Positions 35,902 to 47,778 of a DNA stretch of 64,000 bases are shown here, piece by piece. Position 1 is the first letter of the stretch. Every line of letters begins with the position of its first letter. The DNA lies in NCBI RefSeq assembly GCF_030272615.1, contig NC_081412.1:673885823-673949822 (forward strand), given 5' to 3'. A program made the translations under genes and the position numbers. The DNA comes from Cryptomeria japonica (lineage: Eukaryota > Streptophyta > Pinopsida > Cupressales > Cupressaceae). Under the pieces are notes generated by a model, which did no database searches, was not told the DNA's origin, and was given only the letters and a program-made list of their open reading frames with translations.

Positions 35902-36365
35902 TGTGAGATTTTGCCAAGATCAAGAGGCAATGGAAAGCACAAATAAGAGAGAACAAAATAGATGATAGAAATAAACTGTATTCTATTAAGATGAAAAATA
36001 TGATCAACTGGATCATTAAGCATTACATACAATGAATATAAGCCTGCTTATATAGGCAAGGCTATATGGATATGTGAGTACACAAACATGACATGTGGCT
36101 CAATAAGAAACAAGGGTAGGTAGAAAATAGGCGTGGGTAGGTAGGAGAAATAATATAATAGTCCACATGAAGTAGATCACCCACTGAATGTGGAGTGTAA
36201 CAACAAGATCAACACCATAAAAGGTGGAAATTCTCCTACACACACTATCCCAATGTGGCACAAACACCCAAGTGTCTCATACCCAAACTACTATGAAATG
36301 TATTTCCTAAGTAAACTTAAGTATAGTGTAATAATATCCATGATGAATAATTATTTACACCAAAA
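35902..36365 (-). repeat. 5' LTR of element T
   Basis: 464 bp, same length as the partner LTR. The terminal CA has become AA at its outer end. Confidence 0.92.
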
Positions 36366-36370
36366 AGGAG

Positions 36371-37901
36371 TGTATTATCAAGTATTTTTGAGGTATAGCC
36401 CACTGTTGGTGAAGTTTTAAGACTGCCCACATTTTATGGCAAAATTGGAGGGTTTTGTAGGGTTTGGAGCAAGTAATGTTTAAAAGACACTCCAACTCCC
36501 CTCTTCAAGCCTCCACCAAGTTTTGGGACCTCTACCACATCTTTTAAGACCTTCCCCTACCTTTTCCCTGCAAGAAATGTGTCAAACACTTGAGAAGCAA
36601 GTGGTAAAACAACAAACTGTCACTGTCACTGCCCCTTTTCTCTGCCTTTTTCTAGTCAGCAACATTTTCTCTTTGGAACCTGCAAGTATGAAGAGTTTAG
36701 GAAATGGAAGTACCTCTATGAGGTCTTTAAACACTTGTCACTTCTCCTATTACATTTCCTTCAAGATACAAGGCATGGTTAATGCTTTTAGAAGCATTCC
36801 AACAAGCATTTACAAATTGTCTTTTACAAAAACAGTGAGCACATTGTTTGTTTACAAAATAGAGATGTTTACAAAATAGAGATGTTTGACAAAACAAGTT
36901 AAGCCAACCAACCAAGGTGAAGATCAACCCTCTTTCCATACTTCCATTTCACTGCCTCATTGATTTGTTCATTCCAAATTTCTTTTGGATGACAATCTTG
37001 AGTTTTGAAACATGAACTAGCCTAGTTGCTCCAACTTGCCTAGTTCACACTCAAATGCACCTTCAAACCATTCTTCTGACATGAAAAGAAAGTAATGTAC
37101 ATTATATACACAAGGATGAACTTGGTAGAATCCATTGGAGGGATCCCAGACCTGGATCAACCAAGTTGACACATTTTACAACCCCAAACCCTTGGCAGGG
37201 CAGCAAATACCTAGTTTCCAATTATTTTTGTACAAACACTTTGCAAATGAGAAAACAATGAAATAATTACATAGTAATATTTTTTACATCAACATTCCAA
37301 CTTTGAAGAAGGTATAGTATGGATTGTACAGCTACAGTACGGACTGCCCCTCAAAAAGGAAGAAAAACAGTCATAAAAGCCAAAAAACACTTGTTTTCTA
37401 TTGAGTTACTCTTGCAAATACAATCACAAAAATTTTACAAGGAAAAGGGAGGCCTTATACAGTTTATCAAGTTGGTTTCCACACCCATGTACAGATAAGA
37501 GGCTTCATTAATAACATTTTTCAAGAAAATGACCATTTTGACAACTTTCTTAAGCAAAATGACAACTTTTCTTGCTCACAAAGGCATTTTTGACATCCTA
37601 GCCTTAGAAACTTGCCTAAACCACTTATACATGCCTAAAAACACCAAAAAAACATGTTTCAATACTTGTGTAACCATTGGGAGGCCTTTTTGCCACTTTT
37701 CCACATTTTTGCCAAAAATTTTCAACTCAAGGCCTAAAAGGCAAAACTTGATCTCTAGAGCCCAAAATGAGATCAAAGACATTAAAAAAGACTCAATACA
37801 ACCTAAAACACCAAAACCAACCTAACACAAGACTTTACAAACATAAAAGAATGAAAAACTTAAAAATGAGAGTTTTTACCCAACTAGGTGCTCCTGAACC
37901 A
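36371..37901 (-). repeat. 5' LTR of chromovirus V, right fragment
   Basis: This continues the LTR interrupted at 32136 and ends CTCCTGAACCA before the TSD CCAAG. It corresponds to about 25309-26822 of the other LTR. Confidence 0.9.
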
Positions 37902-37906
37902 CCAAG

Positions 37907-39368
37907 CAAAGTTAACCTGTTTTTCTTTCAAAAATGTGACAAACTCTGATCTTTCTTCCTCTTTCAAAGATTCGACAAGGTGTATATTTTTGGCTACTTC
38001 TGGAGTACCAATTTTGATTGATTGAGTGGGCTCAGTCAATATAGGTGATCACTCATGATAATGCTCAGGAAGAGTGTCAAGTCTCCCATCCTTAGGTGCC
38101 TTAAAAAGGTTTTCACCCTCAGATGCATCCTTTATTTTTATTTTTTTGTGATCTATTGCTGCCATTGATTGGTTTTCAGTAGTAGATCCTTTATTTAGTT
38201 CCTTTTTACGACTGAGAGACTTGGCACTCCCTTGATTGTAGATGTCGTTATTTCGTTCACTGGTAGAGTTTGTTTCTGGGTTAACGGTACATAAGTATTG
38301 GATTATGGATTCATCATTTGGGAAAATTGGGATATTATGAATATCAGGTTTGTCCCAGTCTATGAGGTCAGGGAAAACAAGCGGTAAGGAATCATTTGGT
38401 GGATCAAGTTCTGCTACTATGAGTGTTAGGATGGAGTTATCTTCGTGATTGGTTGTGGTTTTAGAGAAATTAAGGATCATGTTAAGGTCTTCGATGGTAT
38501 GATCTTCCGTATAGACTTGTTCATAATGTCGCTGCTCATTTTCCATGGCATCATAGATATGTTTTGGACCAAATTCTAGTGATCTAGGTTATGTGTCGTG
38601 TTCTTCTTGAGAGATGGTCGTATGACTGTCATTTTCAGCAATATCTTCAGTAATATTAGAACAGCTTCCCCATTCAAATTCATTGGAATCAGTTTTAGAG
38701 GTATCATCCCAGATTCTAGCAGTGCTGTGTACAGGTATGTTGTAAGGTGAAAATAGGTCTCTAATGATTGATACAAGTTTGATAGTTTTCTCTGACTCTA
38801 TGTCAGATCTTGCTTCCACTTTTTGCATTTGCTCATATACTGTTTCTCCTCGGGGAGGAATGATGTTATCAGGAAGAGATTCCTCCTTGTCAGATACTGG
38901 TTCTTGAACATGATGTACTTTTTCCATAGATGCTTCTTTCTTTTGATTGATGGGCTTTTCTTGATGTTGTTTCCTTTCTTGATATTCACGTTCTTTGCGT
39001 ATTGTTTCACCTGACTCAAATAGTGCTTCCTGCCAGGAGTCTTCCTTATACTTCTTCTTTGCTTTCCACTGAGTTTTTTGATGTTTGTGTGGTTCTTTCT
39101 GTGGTGGTAGAATGTGTTCATAGCCCAATATTGTTTTGTCTTTACTGAATTGTGAAAGAGGGTCCAATGGTTCTGTGATGCCTTCCTGACGTTTGCTGAT
39201 AGGTCCTTTGCCATTGTATCCCATTCATTGCATGATCAAGTAGCCTTTTCCATACATGTGTTTTGGTATAGCTACTTCCATAGCAGCTACTCTGTCATTG
39301 TCTTCCCCGTCCTTGTATAGCCAACTAAGGATGTCCTTCTCTTCTGATTCATGTGCTAGAGTGCCTAA
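37907..39368 (-). pseudogene. Tat element W protease-RT linker with G-patch-like motif
   Basis: Right to left, the text runs YGKGYLIMQ, a stop, MGYNGKGPISKR (a G-patch-like block also seen in element Z), then a long charged Lys/Glu-rich linker (38589-39224). An acidic stretch follows (38049-38546), then EVAKNIHLVESLKEEERSEF and VNFAW at the V insertion site. Such a low-complexity spacer between protease and RT occurs in Tat/Ogre-like elements, sometimes with an intron. Several stops interrupt it. I cannot assign a biochemical role beyond the G-patch resemblance. Confidence 0.65.
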
Positions 39369-40019
39369 CTAGATAAATTTGCCATCAAACATGGTGATGA
39401 GCTGAGTTGCTTGATCTGTTGATGTGGTAGGTAATCCATGAGATTTAGGTGATGTTGGTAAGTTGTCTAAACACATAGGTTCCCAAGAATACTCCCCTAT
39501 GCCTTGTTCTTTGATTTTCATTTTCTTCTTGAAATCCATAGATAGTGTTGGAGATTTGTCTTGCTGAAGATCTGATGCTGAAGACTTTTGTTTTTCTCTA
39601 TTATGTGGAACCAGGCTATCTTGGGCTACCCCCATAACATTACAATGTTGAAAAGGATTATGATCTGCTGATATGGAAACTTCCTGTCCATTGTAGGGGA
39701 ATTTAACACACTGATGATAAGTAGAAGGTACTTCTTGCATTTCATGTATCCAGGGTCGGCCCAACAAGATATTGTATGTGAGGTCTATGTCCAAGACTTG
39801 GCACATAGTGTCCATTTGTATTGATCCTACTTGAATTGGTAACATCACTATTCCTTTTGAGGATCTTTCTTCTTCATCATATGCCTTGATGGTGATCTTT
39901 TTGTGGGGATCAATAGATTGCTCAGAAAAGCCCAATGCACGGATAAGTTTTAAGGTACAGATATTGAGTCCAGCTCCTCCATCTATTAATACTCTTTTCA
40001 CTCGATGTTTGTAGACCAT
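39369..40019 (-). pseudogene. Tat element W aspartic protease
   Basis: The retropepsin motif is RVLIDGGAGLNICTLK, with the catalytic Asp kept. It is followed by the conserved KKITIKAYDEEERSSKG and YNILLGRPWIHEMQEVPSTY blocks of plant Tat proteases. A close relative is present in element Z (62788-63333). The frame is the same as the upstream gag. The enzyme would cleave Gag-Pol. Stops on both sides show decay. Confidence 0.85.
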
Positions 40020-41150
40020 GACTTGAATATGGAGTGGAGTATTGTGTGGATGACTTAATGAGATATTATCCTATTCGGAAAAAGTGAGGTTATGAGGCCC
40101 TGTCATATGAGCCACCATGGCTTGGAATTTGTCAGCATCTGGTTCTTGAGGTACATTTGTTTCTAGTAACGCTTATTCCAAGATGTCTTTGTGTTTTGGT
40201 GAAAGTTTCAGCAACTCCAGTATGGATATTTGAGCAGGAGTTTTGCGCAATTGATTGACTAGATCATATTGGATTTTGGGTACTGTGTTTGTTGTTGACA
40301 TATGCCCTTTTAAGACATATTTTTGAGCTTTGGTTGTGACGTTGACAAATTCCTGTTCACGTTTATCTCTGATTGTGATAACTTTGACTTGATTGTCTGC
40401 AGCCAATATGTGATTGATGGTATTATTGTATATGTGATTGATACGAGCTCCTCGTGTATCGTTTGAGCTTGAAGCTCCATCCTTGTTGTAGTTTGGCAGA
40501 GGATTTTTGAAGGCTCCCTGGTCACCATTTGTTTTGAGATCATCAACCGTTAAATCGCCTCTATCGATCATGTTCTGGACAATGTTTTTTAATCTCATGC
40601 AATCATTTGTTTGATGACCTTTGTTGTGGTGAAAATCATAAAAGTGCGAGTCATTCCACCAGGGTGGTTTGATTTGTGGTTCGAAGTTGTTGATTGCCGG
40701 TAAAGAGATAATTTTGTTCACCAAAAGTTTTCTGAATGCTGACTCTAGTGATTGTCCCAATGGTGTGTAAATGCGTTTCTGAAAGTTGTTTGTATTTCCT
40801 CGTGAGTTTGGATTAGGTCCCCGATTGGTATTATTGCTTTGAGCATTGTTGATGTTGTTGGTGTTGAGTTGATCTTGATTGGTGTTCGGTGCATAAGTGT
40901 TAGTTCTAGGGTTAGCACCTTTGGGATTTTTTGCAACTTGGGGATTACCTGATAATGCTAGCATGGGTTGCTTTGATTTTAGATCATGGGATTCATTGCC
41001 TCCTTCGTTTCTGATGTTTTTGTTTCGGGTCCAGAATCTGGATTTGTCTAAGTTATTGTTATTTTGATTGTTGTAACTGGATGAACTTGTTCCTTCTTTG
41101 AAGAATTTTAACGTTCCTTTCTTGATGCGTGCCTCCTCTACTTGTATGCC
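40020..41150 (-). pseudogene. Tat element W gag, C-terminal half
   Basis: Starting abruptly at 41150 with IQVEEARIKKGTLKFFKEG, the frame runs through an Asn/Ser-rich linker and LGQSLESAFRKLLVNKIISL. Next comes a CHHC-type knuckle FYDFHHNKGHQTNDC (the first Cys is Tyr), then RLKNIVQNMIDRG and ISILELLKLSPKHKDILE with a stop. The N-terminal half is missing because element X begins at 41151. The order and motifs match the gag of element Z. Confidence 0.8.
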
Positions 41151-42420
41151 TGTAAAGTGGAAAATCGAACCCTAGTTGCTCTCCCCTCTTCCAACTCCAA
41201 GGAGAGAGAAGGGAGGTGACTAGGGTTGGCGGTTTTCAATTAGGGGAGACTTTACATTCAAAAGAGGGGCTGAAACCCACAAGATCCAATCCCACACAAT
41301 GCAAGATTGGATTCTAAATGAGTTTCAAGGGTTAAGATAGCAAGGCTACCCTCTTTTGTAAAGAATGTGGATAGAATGATTAAGCTAGGAATGCATGAAA
41401 AGTGAGAAAGATTCGCTTGTAAACTGAGACAGGGATATAGGATGAAGCTGCGAACTTGGAATTAGTAGTAAAATGTCAATACGGCCCTATCCTGCAAATT
41501 TGAGCAAAAGTTGATGGGACGATGGCGCCCGGCGTGCACACGGTCCTCCGAAAAATCCGCGAAACGAAGGGGGATCTGTTCGTCTCTGCACAAGGATTCC
41601 CGATCTTCAATTTCAGCCACGTACCTGCAACCTACACACAGAAAAGCGAAGACGATTGGGGGGTTAGGGATTAGGGGTTTGCCCTTAGGTCAAACCCATG
41701 TTTTGGAATTAACCAAGAAATGAGAAATGTTGTAAATGTAAATGATTGTAATGTAAAACAAGTACTAGTACCTTGTTGTAAGGATGTTTGTATCCTTATG
41801 TGCGAAGGTATAGATGTTGTTGTATGTTGTATGTTGTAAGTAGTATGTAGTAGGTGATCTCCTCTTCAATGGTTGAATCCTTGTCTTGAATGCAACACTT
41901 AGCCTTGAATGGAGACTTAGAATGATCAATTGCTTGAAGGAATGCTTGAATGCTTGAATGTTTGAATGTTTGAGTATCATTTCCACGCCTTTTCCCTCCA
42001 TCTATCCAAATGGGAGAGGAAAATGTAGTTTATATACTTGTCAATTAGGGCTGATAGATTGATTTTCCCGACCTTAGGCCAACCAGGAAATGTTATTTTC
42101 CAATTTGCAAAGAAAAAGACACGAAGCCCCATAGGAGACCGGGCCCAAAATAGGGCCAGGGACAAGGGCGCTGGGCACCATGATTCTGGGGGACTAGGGC
42201 ACTGGGCGCCCTGGTCCTGAAGGACCAGGGCGCTGGGCGCTCTGGTCCCACCTCCCGGGACAACAGGGTGCAAGGAGGGATCAGGCAGGGTGCTGGAAAA
42301 ATGCAGTTTTTGGTGCCATGAGCAAGTTTCGGGGTCTCCATTCAGGTTTTGTGTTGCGTCGCCATCATGAAGACCCAAATGCGGTCGAAATTGTAGGTGT
42401 CACAATTTTAGGACGCTACA
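41151..42420 (-). repeat. 3' LTR of element X
   Basis: Bounded by TGTAAAGTGG and ACGCTACA on the plus strand. A TATATAAA box in element sense lies at 42029-42036. Three GC-rich palindromic units are at 42160-42249, and one more at 41517-41545. Confidence 0.9.
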
Positions 42421-42468
42421 TTTACCCCCACTTTAGCGGGAGTATGTATGCTCATACTTCCGGTAAAG
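42421..42468 (-). other. PPT and adjoining hairpin of element X
   Basis: The PPT (42421-42435; AAAGTGGGGGTAAA in element sense) adjoins an imperfect 16-bp stem, CTTTAGCGGGAGTATG (42431-42446) and CATACTTCCGGTAAAG (42453-42468). The same arrangement exists in element Y. Confidence 0.7.
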
Positions 42469-43159
42469 TACAAGGAAACAACATTGAAAGACTTTCACCA
42501 CGTCAAGGAGGCAAGACACACCAAGCCCCCAGTGGACTAAGGATCTTACGGCTTCGATTGACAAAGTAAAAGGGAAGATCACGAGGGAGAACCATGACTG
42601 TCAGTAGTAAGGTTCCCTCACTATGAGTCATGCAAGAGAAATACCAAAAATTTTCAAGGCAGAGCTAAGTTCGCCAAGAAATTTTCAAGTATCTTGAAGA
42701 GATAGATAGGGTGTATGCCCCCCTACGTTAAAGGGATCGCACACGCCTCAACGGGGGTGATTGCTTTAAGGTAGTGATACACATAAGAAATGAGAAGGGA
42801 AAGGAGCACGTTATCGCAAAGATTTAGCCCACAAGTGTGAGATAAACCCAACAATAATAGACACAAAACACAAAGCACGAGGTGACTTCGCATTCCTCGG
42901 GGTCAGTATGCTATATGATAATTCATGTATATCATATGTATGTATGCATAATTGTTCTTCATTCCCCAATCAAGGAAGGTCACCTAGAAGAAGGGAACAC
43001 ATGTGTCTTTTGAGTCAACATGAGAGAGACCAACAGAGATCTCAATGCTTTGCATCGTCCTCAAGTAGACAACACTAAGGACAACAAATAGAAGAATGAG
43101 AATAACACATAGAAGAAGTAACAAAAGAGAGGAGGAGAGAATCTGCTATGCTAATGAAA
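42469..43159 (-). other. 3' non-coding region of element X
   Basis: No gene. It contains an inverted repeat, CTACGTTAAA (42723-42732) and TTTAAGGTAG (42765-42774), with one mismatch. The repeat is conserved and perfect in element Y. Confidence 0.6.
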
Positions 43160-46100
43160 CTAGTCTAGCACGTCATCTACCCCCCGATCTTGCTGATCAA
43201 TGTTTCGGGAAGGCAGGGAACACGCTAGAGGAGGAACATCCAACACAGTAGATGGAGCTATCACACGATCCAAACAAGGGCTATGTTCATGTTCCAAGCC
43301 ACATTGTTCTTGTCTAGGAGCTAGGATAAGTGCTTTAGAAAATTCATTAGATAAATGGTTATCAACATCAACAAGTTCATATTTACTATCAGAAGCAAGA
43401 GGAGTAACATTTTCATCATGCATAACATTTTCATCTATATCGTCATCAAGATTTATAAAAATAGGATCTTTAACTCGCACAGGATCAAGATCATCATGCA
43501 TCTTATGTTTAGGAGATTTAGGCTCAATGTCCGGCTGAGGAGAAAATGGAATAATGCTTGTTGAAGGTGTTTTTGGAGATTGTGAATTTGGAGAAGCGGC
43601 TTCTTAAGCCCTAAGACGACATTTTCGTCGGCGTTCACGTGCAGAACGATTACGTCTAGTCTTAGTAGGAAGTGGAGAAGACTGAGGAGGAGGAATGTTC
43701 TCATCCTTAGCACTTGGGTGTTTAGGTTGTGGTCTCTTAGGCTGGATAATAGGAGAAGAAGAAGGTCTCTTCTCTCTATAAAAAGAAGGAGGAGGAACTG
43801 CTCCATATAAAGGAAGAATATTTGGTTTAGGGAGAAGACCAAGTCCATCATGACGAGGAGGTATAGGTCTACTTTTAGAAGGTTTATTAGGCATAGACAT
43901 AGTCACATCCATAGGGATGGGTTGGGAATCTTCTTGAGGAAAGACATTAGTTTTATCTTTCAAAGGAAGAACTTCCTTCTCAAGAATGATAGGAATGTCA
44001 AGCTTAGGTGTTCTAGGTTCACTTAGAGATAAGATCATATCTGTTTTCCACTTTTGATAAGATTTGAAAAGATGATCACTTCGCGGGGGAAGAGATTGGA
44101 ATTGTTTAGGCCAAAAGTAATCAATAGGAACGCTAGAAGTTCTTTCAGCTGGTTTAAAGAGACTATGATTGACAGTAACAACTTCACCATTATGGGGAAA
44201 TTTCAAACACTTGTGAATAGGAGAAGCAATAGCTTTCATGGAAGATAGCCAAGGATAGCCAAGCTTCACATGAAATTGTTCAGATGAAGGAATAATAGCA
44301 AAGTTCACATCAAGGGATTTGTTATGGACCTCAATAGGCAATGTAATAGAACCAATTGCGGGAGAAGAAAATGCATCAAATAATTTCACAATCACATCTG
44401 TTTTGTCATAGATCACTTGATTCAATTGCAAAGTAAAAAGAAATTCTTCAGTAATAACATTAATCATGCACGAAGGATCAATAAGCACTCCACGGCAAGG
44501 TGTATTCTTGACTTTTGAAACTATGTATAAAGGACCATCAGGTGCTCTAATGGTTTCACTAGAATCAAATGTGATGGAAGGTTCTTTAGGATTTTCTTGA
44601 TGCTCTACAAAGTTAATCACATTCGGAGTCATAGACACAAGACCATCAGATGAAAGAGAGGAATCATTAGCCACAATTGCATTAGAGGTATGAGAAGGTA
44701 ATGGATCAGTGAAAATCTGAAGATTTTGGTTAGGAGGAGCTACCGATGTGTTGCCTTTATCATTCACTCCAGAAACAGAAATAGTATTATTATCAATCAA
44801 ATCTTGAATTTTACCCTTTAAAGAAAAACATTTTTCAGTATCATGACCAGGCTGACGATGAAATTGACAAAAGGCTTTGTTATCAAAATAAGGTGAAGTA
44901 ATCTTTGCAGGATCAATTTGTCTTATAGGAGGAAGAGTAAGCACATTTTGTTCCAATAACTTATTCATAATACTATGCAATGATTCATTCAAAGGAGTAT
45001 ACTTTCTTTCTTTCTTGAAAAATTTAGAAATAGGAGGCACACCTGATGCTGCATTCACATTGTTGTTGATGATGTTTTCATTGAATTTGATGGAATCTCT
45101 GTTCGGTTTAAACTTCCCAAATGGTTGTTGACTGCTATCACCCTTATCACTCGGAGCCATAGGATGTGATTGTTCCATTTGACTCACAGTCAGTTGATAA
45201 TTGTGAAGAGTGGCACACAACTGTTGGAAAGAAGTAAACTCAGAAAACAGAAGTTTGTCTCGAATATCTTTTTGTAAATTAGAAATAAAGATTTTTTGGA
45301 TATCATTGTCAGGCACTGGAAAAGAAATTTGAGCATACAAATGCTTATATCTACCAATGAAATCAGTCACTTTTTCTTTAACACCTTGTTTACAATGCAT
45401 TAAATCAATCAAAGTAACTTTAGGACTTATATTGTTTTGAAATTGTTGAATAAAAGCATTTGCAAGTTGTTCGAAAGAAGCAATAGAATAAGAAGGCAAC
45501 GAGCAATACCATTGTAGGGCTTTATCTCTTAATGTCCTAGTAAACAGTTTTGCAAGCAACCTTTGGTCATAGGCAAAATCAGTACAGATTGTTTGAAAAG
45601 TCTTAACATGTGTTAGAGGATCACCCTTACCATTATAAAGCTCCAAATGCGGGATTTCAACATGTTTAGGGGGGATAGCTCGAACAATGTCAAGAGAAAG
45701 TGGGCTCGCAACATCAAATGTGGGCACACTAAACTTAGATTGATTCATGGAGGCAATTTGCTGCTGTAAAGAAGAGACAGTTTGTGCAAGATTGTTAATG
45801 GTCGCTTCAGTCGAAGAATTCATATTGGATTTGTTAGATTGAGATGGAGGTGTTACGTTATTGAAAGAAGGTAAAGAGTAAGGTGGTGGGACTCTATGAT
45901 AATTAGTCATAGGAGATGATTGGACAGGAGGAACACTACAAGGAGGAATGGATTGGTTAAACGAATTGCCCCCTTGCGTCATGTTCATTTGTGGAGATAT
46001 AATAGGAACACTCATTGGAGGAATGAATGAAGAAGTCGGATTGAATGAAGGAAGAGGGTTAATTGAAGAAGGAGGATTGCCCCCGTGACTGGTAATCACA

Positions 46101-46513
46101 GGAGGAATGTCTTGTGTAGAAGTAGCCATTATGTTTGATGTAAAGGTAGGTATACTAGCAATAGAAGTCATCAAAGGAATAGAATGATTGTCTAAGGTAG
46201 GGGGTTGTGTATAACCTAAGGTTTCGGCACAACTTTTCATAGGCATCACATTCGAATCCACAATGTGTGCAATACCACGCAAAATATCAATTCCATTCTT
46301 ATCACTTTGAAGCATACGTTTTAGACGCTCAATTAAAGGAAGAGCTTGACTATCAGGGTATTCTTGAGACATCCATTGTCGAAAATCGTCAAATTGGTTG
46401 TCCAATTTCGAAAGTTGTTCTACAGAAACCTCATGGAGAGCTTCTTCATCATTAGGAGGATTAGAAGAATTACCCATGTCCTCGTTAAAAAGGCTATTCA
46501 AATTAGGTTCCAT
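43160..46513 (-). pseudogene. Element X Gag-like polyprotein with protease-like domain
   Basis: A single frame of 1,118 codons runs from ATG at 46513 to a stop at 43160, with one internal TAA (43604-43606; CAA in Y). Residues 1-280 are a Ser/Pro/Asn-rich N-terminus with a short coiled-coil-like stretch near 235-258. Residues 285-450 are a retrotransposon Gag core (LELYNGKGDPLTHVKTF ... DFIGRYKHLYAQI). Residues 549-562 form a CHHC-type knuckle (CQFHRQPGHDTEKC). Residues 658-785 resemble a gypsy protease, but the active site reads LIDPSCMIN instead of the LIDGGAGLN seen in W. LGYPWL replaces LGRPWI. The tail is basic (TRRNRSARERRRK), then acidic. No polymerase follows. Confidence 0.88.
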
Positions 46514-47778
46514 CTCCTCGGTAGTTAAACCTCAGAAAGACTTAATTCTACGGCTTCGTCTAACGGGAATAGTGTAAGTAGGGCTTATTGTTGTAAAACT
46601 CATGCACTAGAAAGAGAGAGAAGATTTTGAATTTAGAGGTAGCAATTTTCAGTAGAATCGGCCAATCTTCTGGATTTAAGCTGTTAAATGCAATCACATC
46701 AGTCTCCCGAAATTTCGAAAAAAATGTCCGGGACCGTGGCGCCCGGAGTGCAACACGGTCCTTGCAACTTTTTTCAAAATTTGCAGGGATGAAAGGTATG
46801 ATGATTTTAGAGCTAATCTGAAAAAATTGAGTGATTTTACGATCTGTAGGTAGGCCAAATTAAAGTTGCAATCTCAAAATTGAACCCTACCAAGATTGTC
46901 GAAAAATGCAAAAATTTGAATTTTGAAAAAAAGAGGGAAACTGAAATTTTGAATATTATGATTTTAGAGGGAATGTCAAGAGCAATGCAAATTTTGAAAT
47001 TTGAAAATTGACTCAATTTCACGCAAAATTCAATTTTGAAAGCGGAAATCAAAGTTGTTGTAATTAAGCACTTAATTTCAAAAGTCACAAAATGCAAGAA
47101 TTTGAATAAAGCACTGAAATTTCGAATGAATGCAAACACACTTTTCAGATTTAGGACAGTAAGAACACAATTTTGACACAAAATTTCAATTTCAACAATT
47201 TTTGAATGATTAGAAGCCTTAGACCAAGCAATCGCAAGACCAACTTTGACTGTAATTTTGAAAGTGTTATAATTGACAAAATCAGCCAAAATTCTGGATT
47301 TTAGCAGGAAAATACAGCAAGATCTCGCTCCCGAAATTTTGGAAAAAATGTCGGGGACGATGGCGCTCGGAGTGCAACACGGTCCTCGCAACTTTTTTCC
47401 AAATTTTCAGGGATGAAGGATATTGTGATTTTATTGCAGAATCCAAAGTTACAGCTGATTTGGAGATGTTTTGATTGGTCAAATTGTCGGACAAAGGTTG
47501 AATTAAGAGGGTTTCAAAAATTAGGGTTTTGATATTTAACCACTTAATTTTCAAAATTAAAGCACAGATATGAATTGATAATTTGTTATAGAAGGGAAGA
47601 TCTGAAACAAGCATTAACAACTAAGCATTTCACAAGTTTAATTACTAAAAAGAAATTTTAGGGTTTTTATGCAATCACCTCTAAAATTTTGCAACAGATC
47701 CAACATGGAAATGTAATCAATTTTTTCAGATCTAAGCATGAAAAATTAGAAAGGATGTTCACGTCAGGTTCACCAAAA
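46514..47778 (-). other. Leader region of element X with duplicated block
   Basis: About 1.27 kb without a supported gene. Two related ~175-bp blocks (46655-46830 and 47279-47455) each carry a GGACC...GGTCC palindromic unit (46731-46761 and 47355-47385), followed by a matching AT-rich stretch. Open frames here are AT-rich artefacts shared with Y's leader. Confidence 0.7.

Larger units (their letters stand above)
32137..36365 (-). mobile_element. Non-autonomous Ty1/copia-derived element T (gag-protease only), 4.2 kb
   Basis: The element has two 464-bp LTRs differing at about a dozen sites by eye, mostly transitions. An initiator-Met PBS lies at 35888-35901 and a PPT at 32601-32610. The TSD AGGAG is at 32132-32136 and 36366-36370. 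Between the LTRs there is only a gag-protease reading frame with an extra acidic C-terminus. No integrase, RT or RNase H motif is visible in any frame. It must have been mobilised by an autonomous copia relative. It sits within the right LTR of chromovirus V, so it is younger than V. Confidence 0.9.
24661..37901 (-). mobile_element. Ty3/gypsy chromovirus V, inserted in W
   Basis: The element has 2.2-kb LTRs, a PBS for initiator Met-tRNA, one gag-pol reading frame, and a C-terminal chromodomain. The 5-bp duplication CCAAG flanks it (24656-24660 and 37902-37906). Its right (5') LTR is interrupted by copia element T. Gag-pol is in one frame for most of its length with several stops, plus one frameshift in the integrase. 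The copy is therefore inactive. Confidence 0.92.
14884..41150 (-). mobile_element. Tat-type Ty3/gypsy retrotransposon W, 5' truncated and split by element V
   Basis: On the minus strand the preserved order is gag (C-terminal half), protease, G-patch-like linker, RT, RNase H, a second RNase H, integrase, an antisense PMD gene, PPT and 3' LTR. Dual RNase H and an antisense extra gene are hallmarks of plant Tat/Ogre-like elements. The right end (gag N-terminus, leader and 5' LTR) is lost at 41150, where element X starts. V (24661-37901) sits between the linker and RT. Reading across the CCAAG duplication joins VNFAW to SYVDMPGIDP in one frame, which confirms the single original element. Many stops show it is old. 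Confidence 0.85.

Noticed and set aside
42093-42378. Pro/Ala-rich open frames in X and Y LTRs (also near 48627-48965, 54390-54680 and 61051-61130)
   Set aside because: They arise from tandem palindromic GC units, are open on both strands and differ in frame between LTRs.
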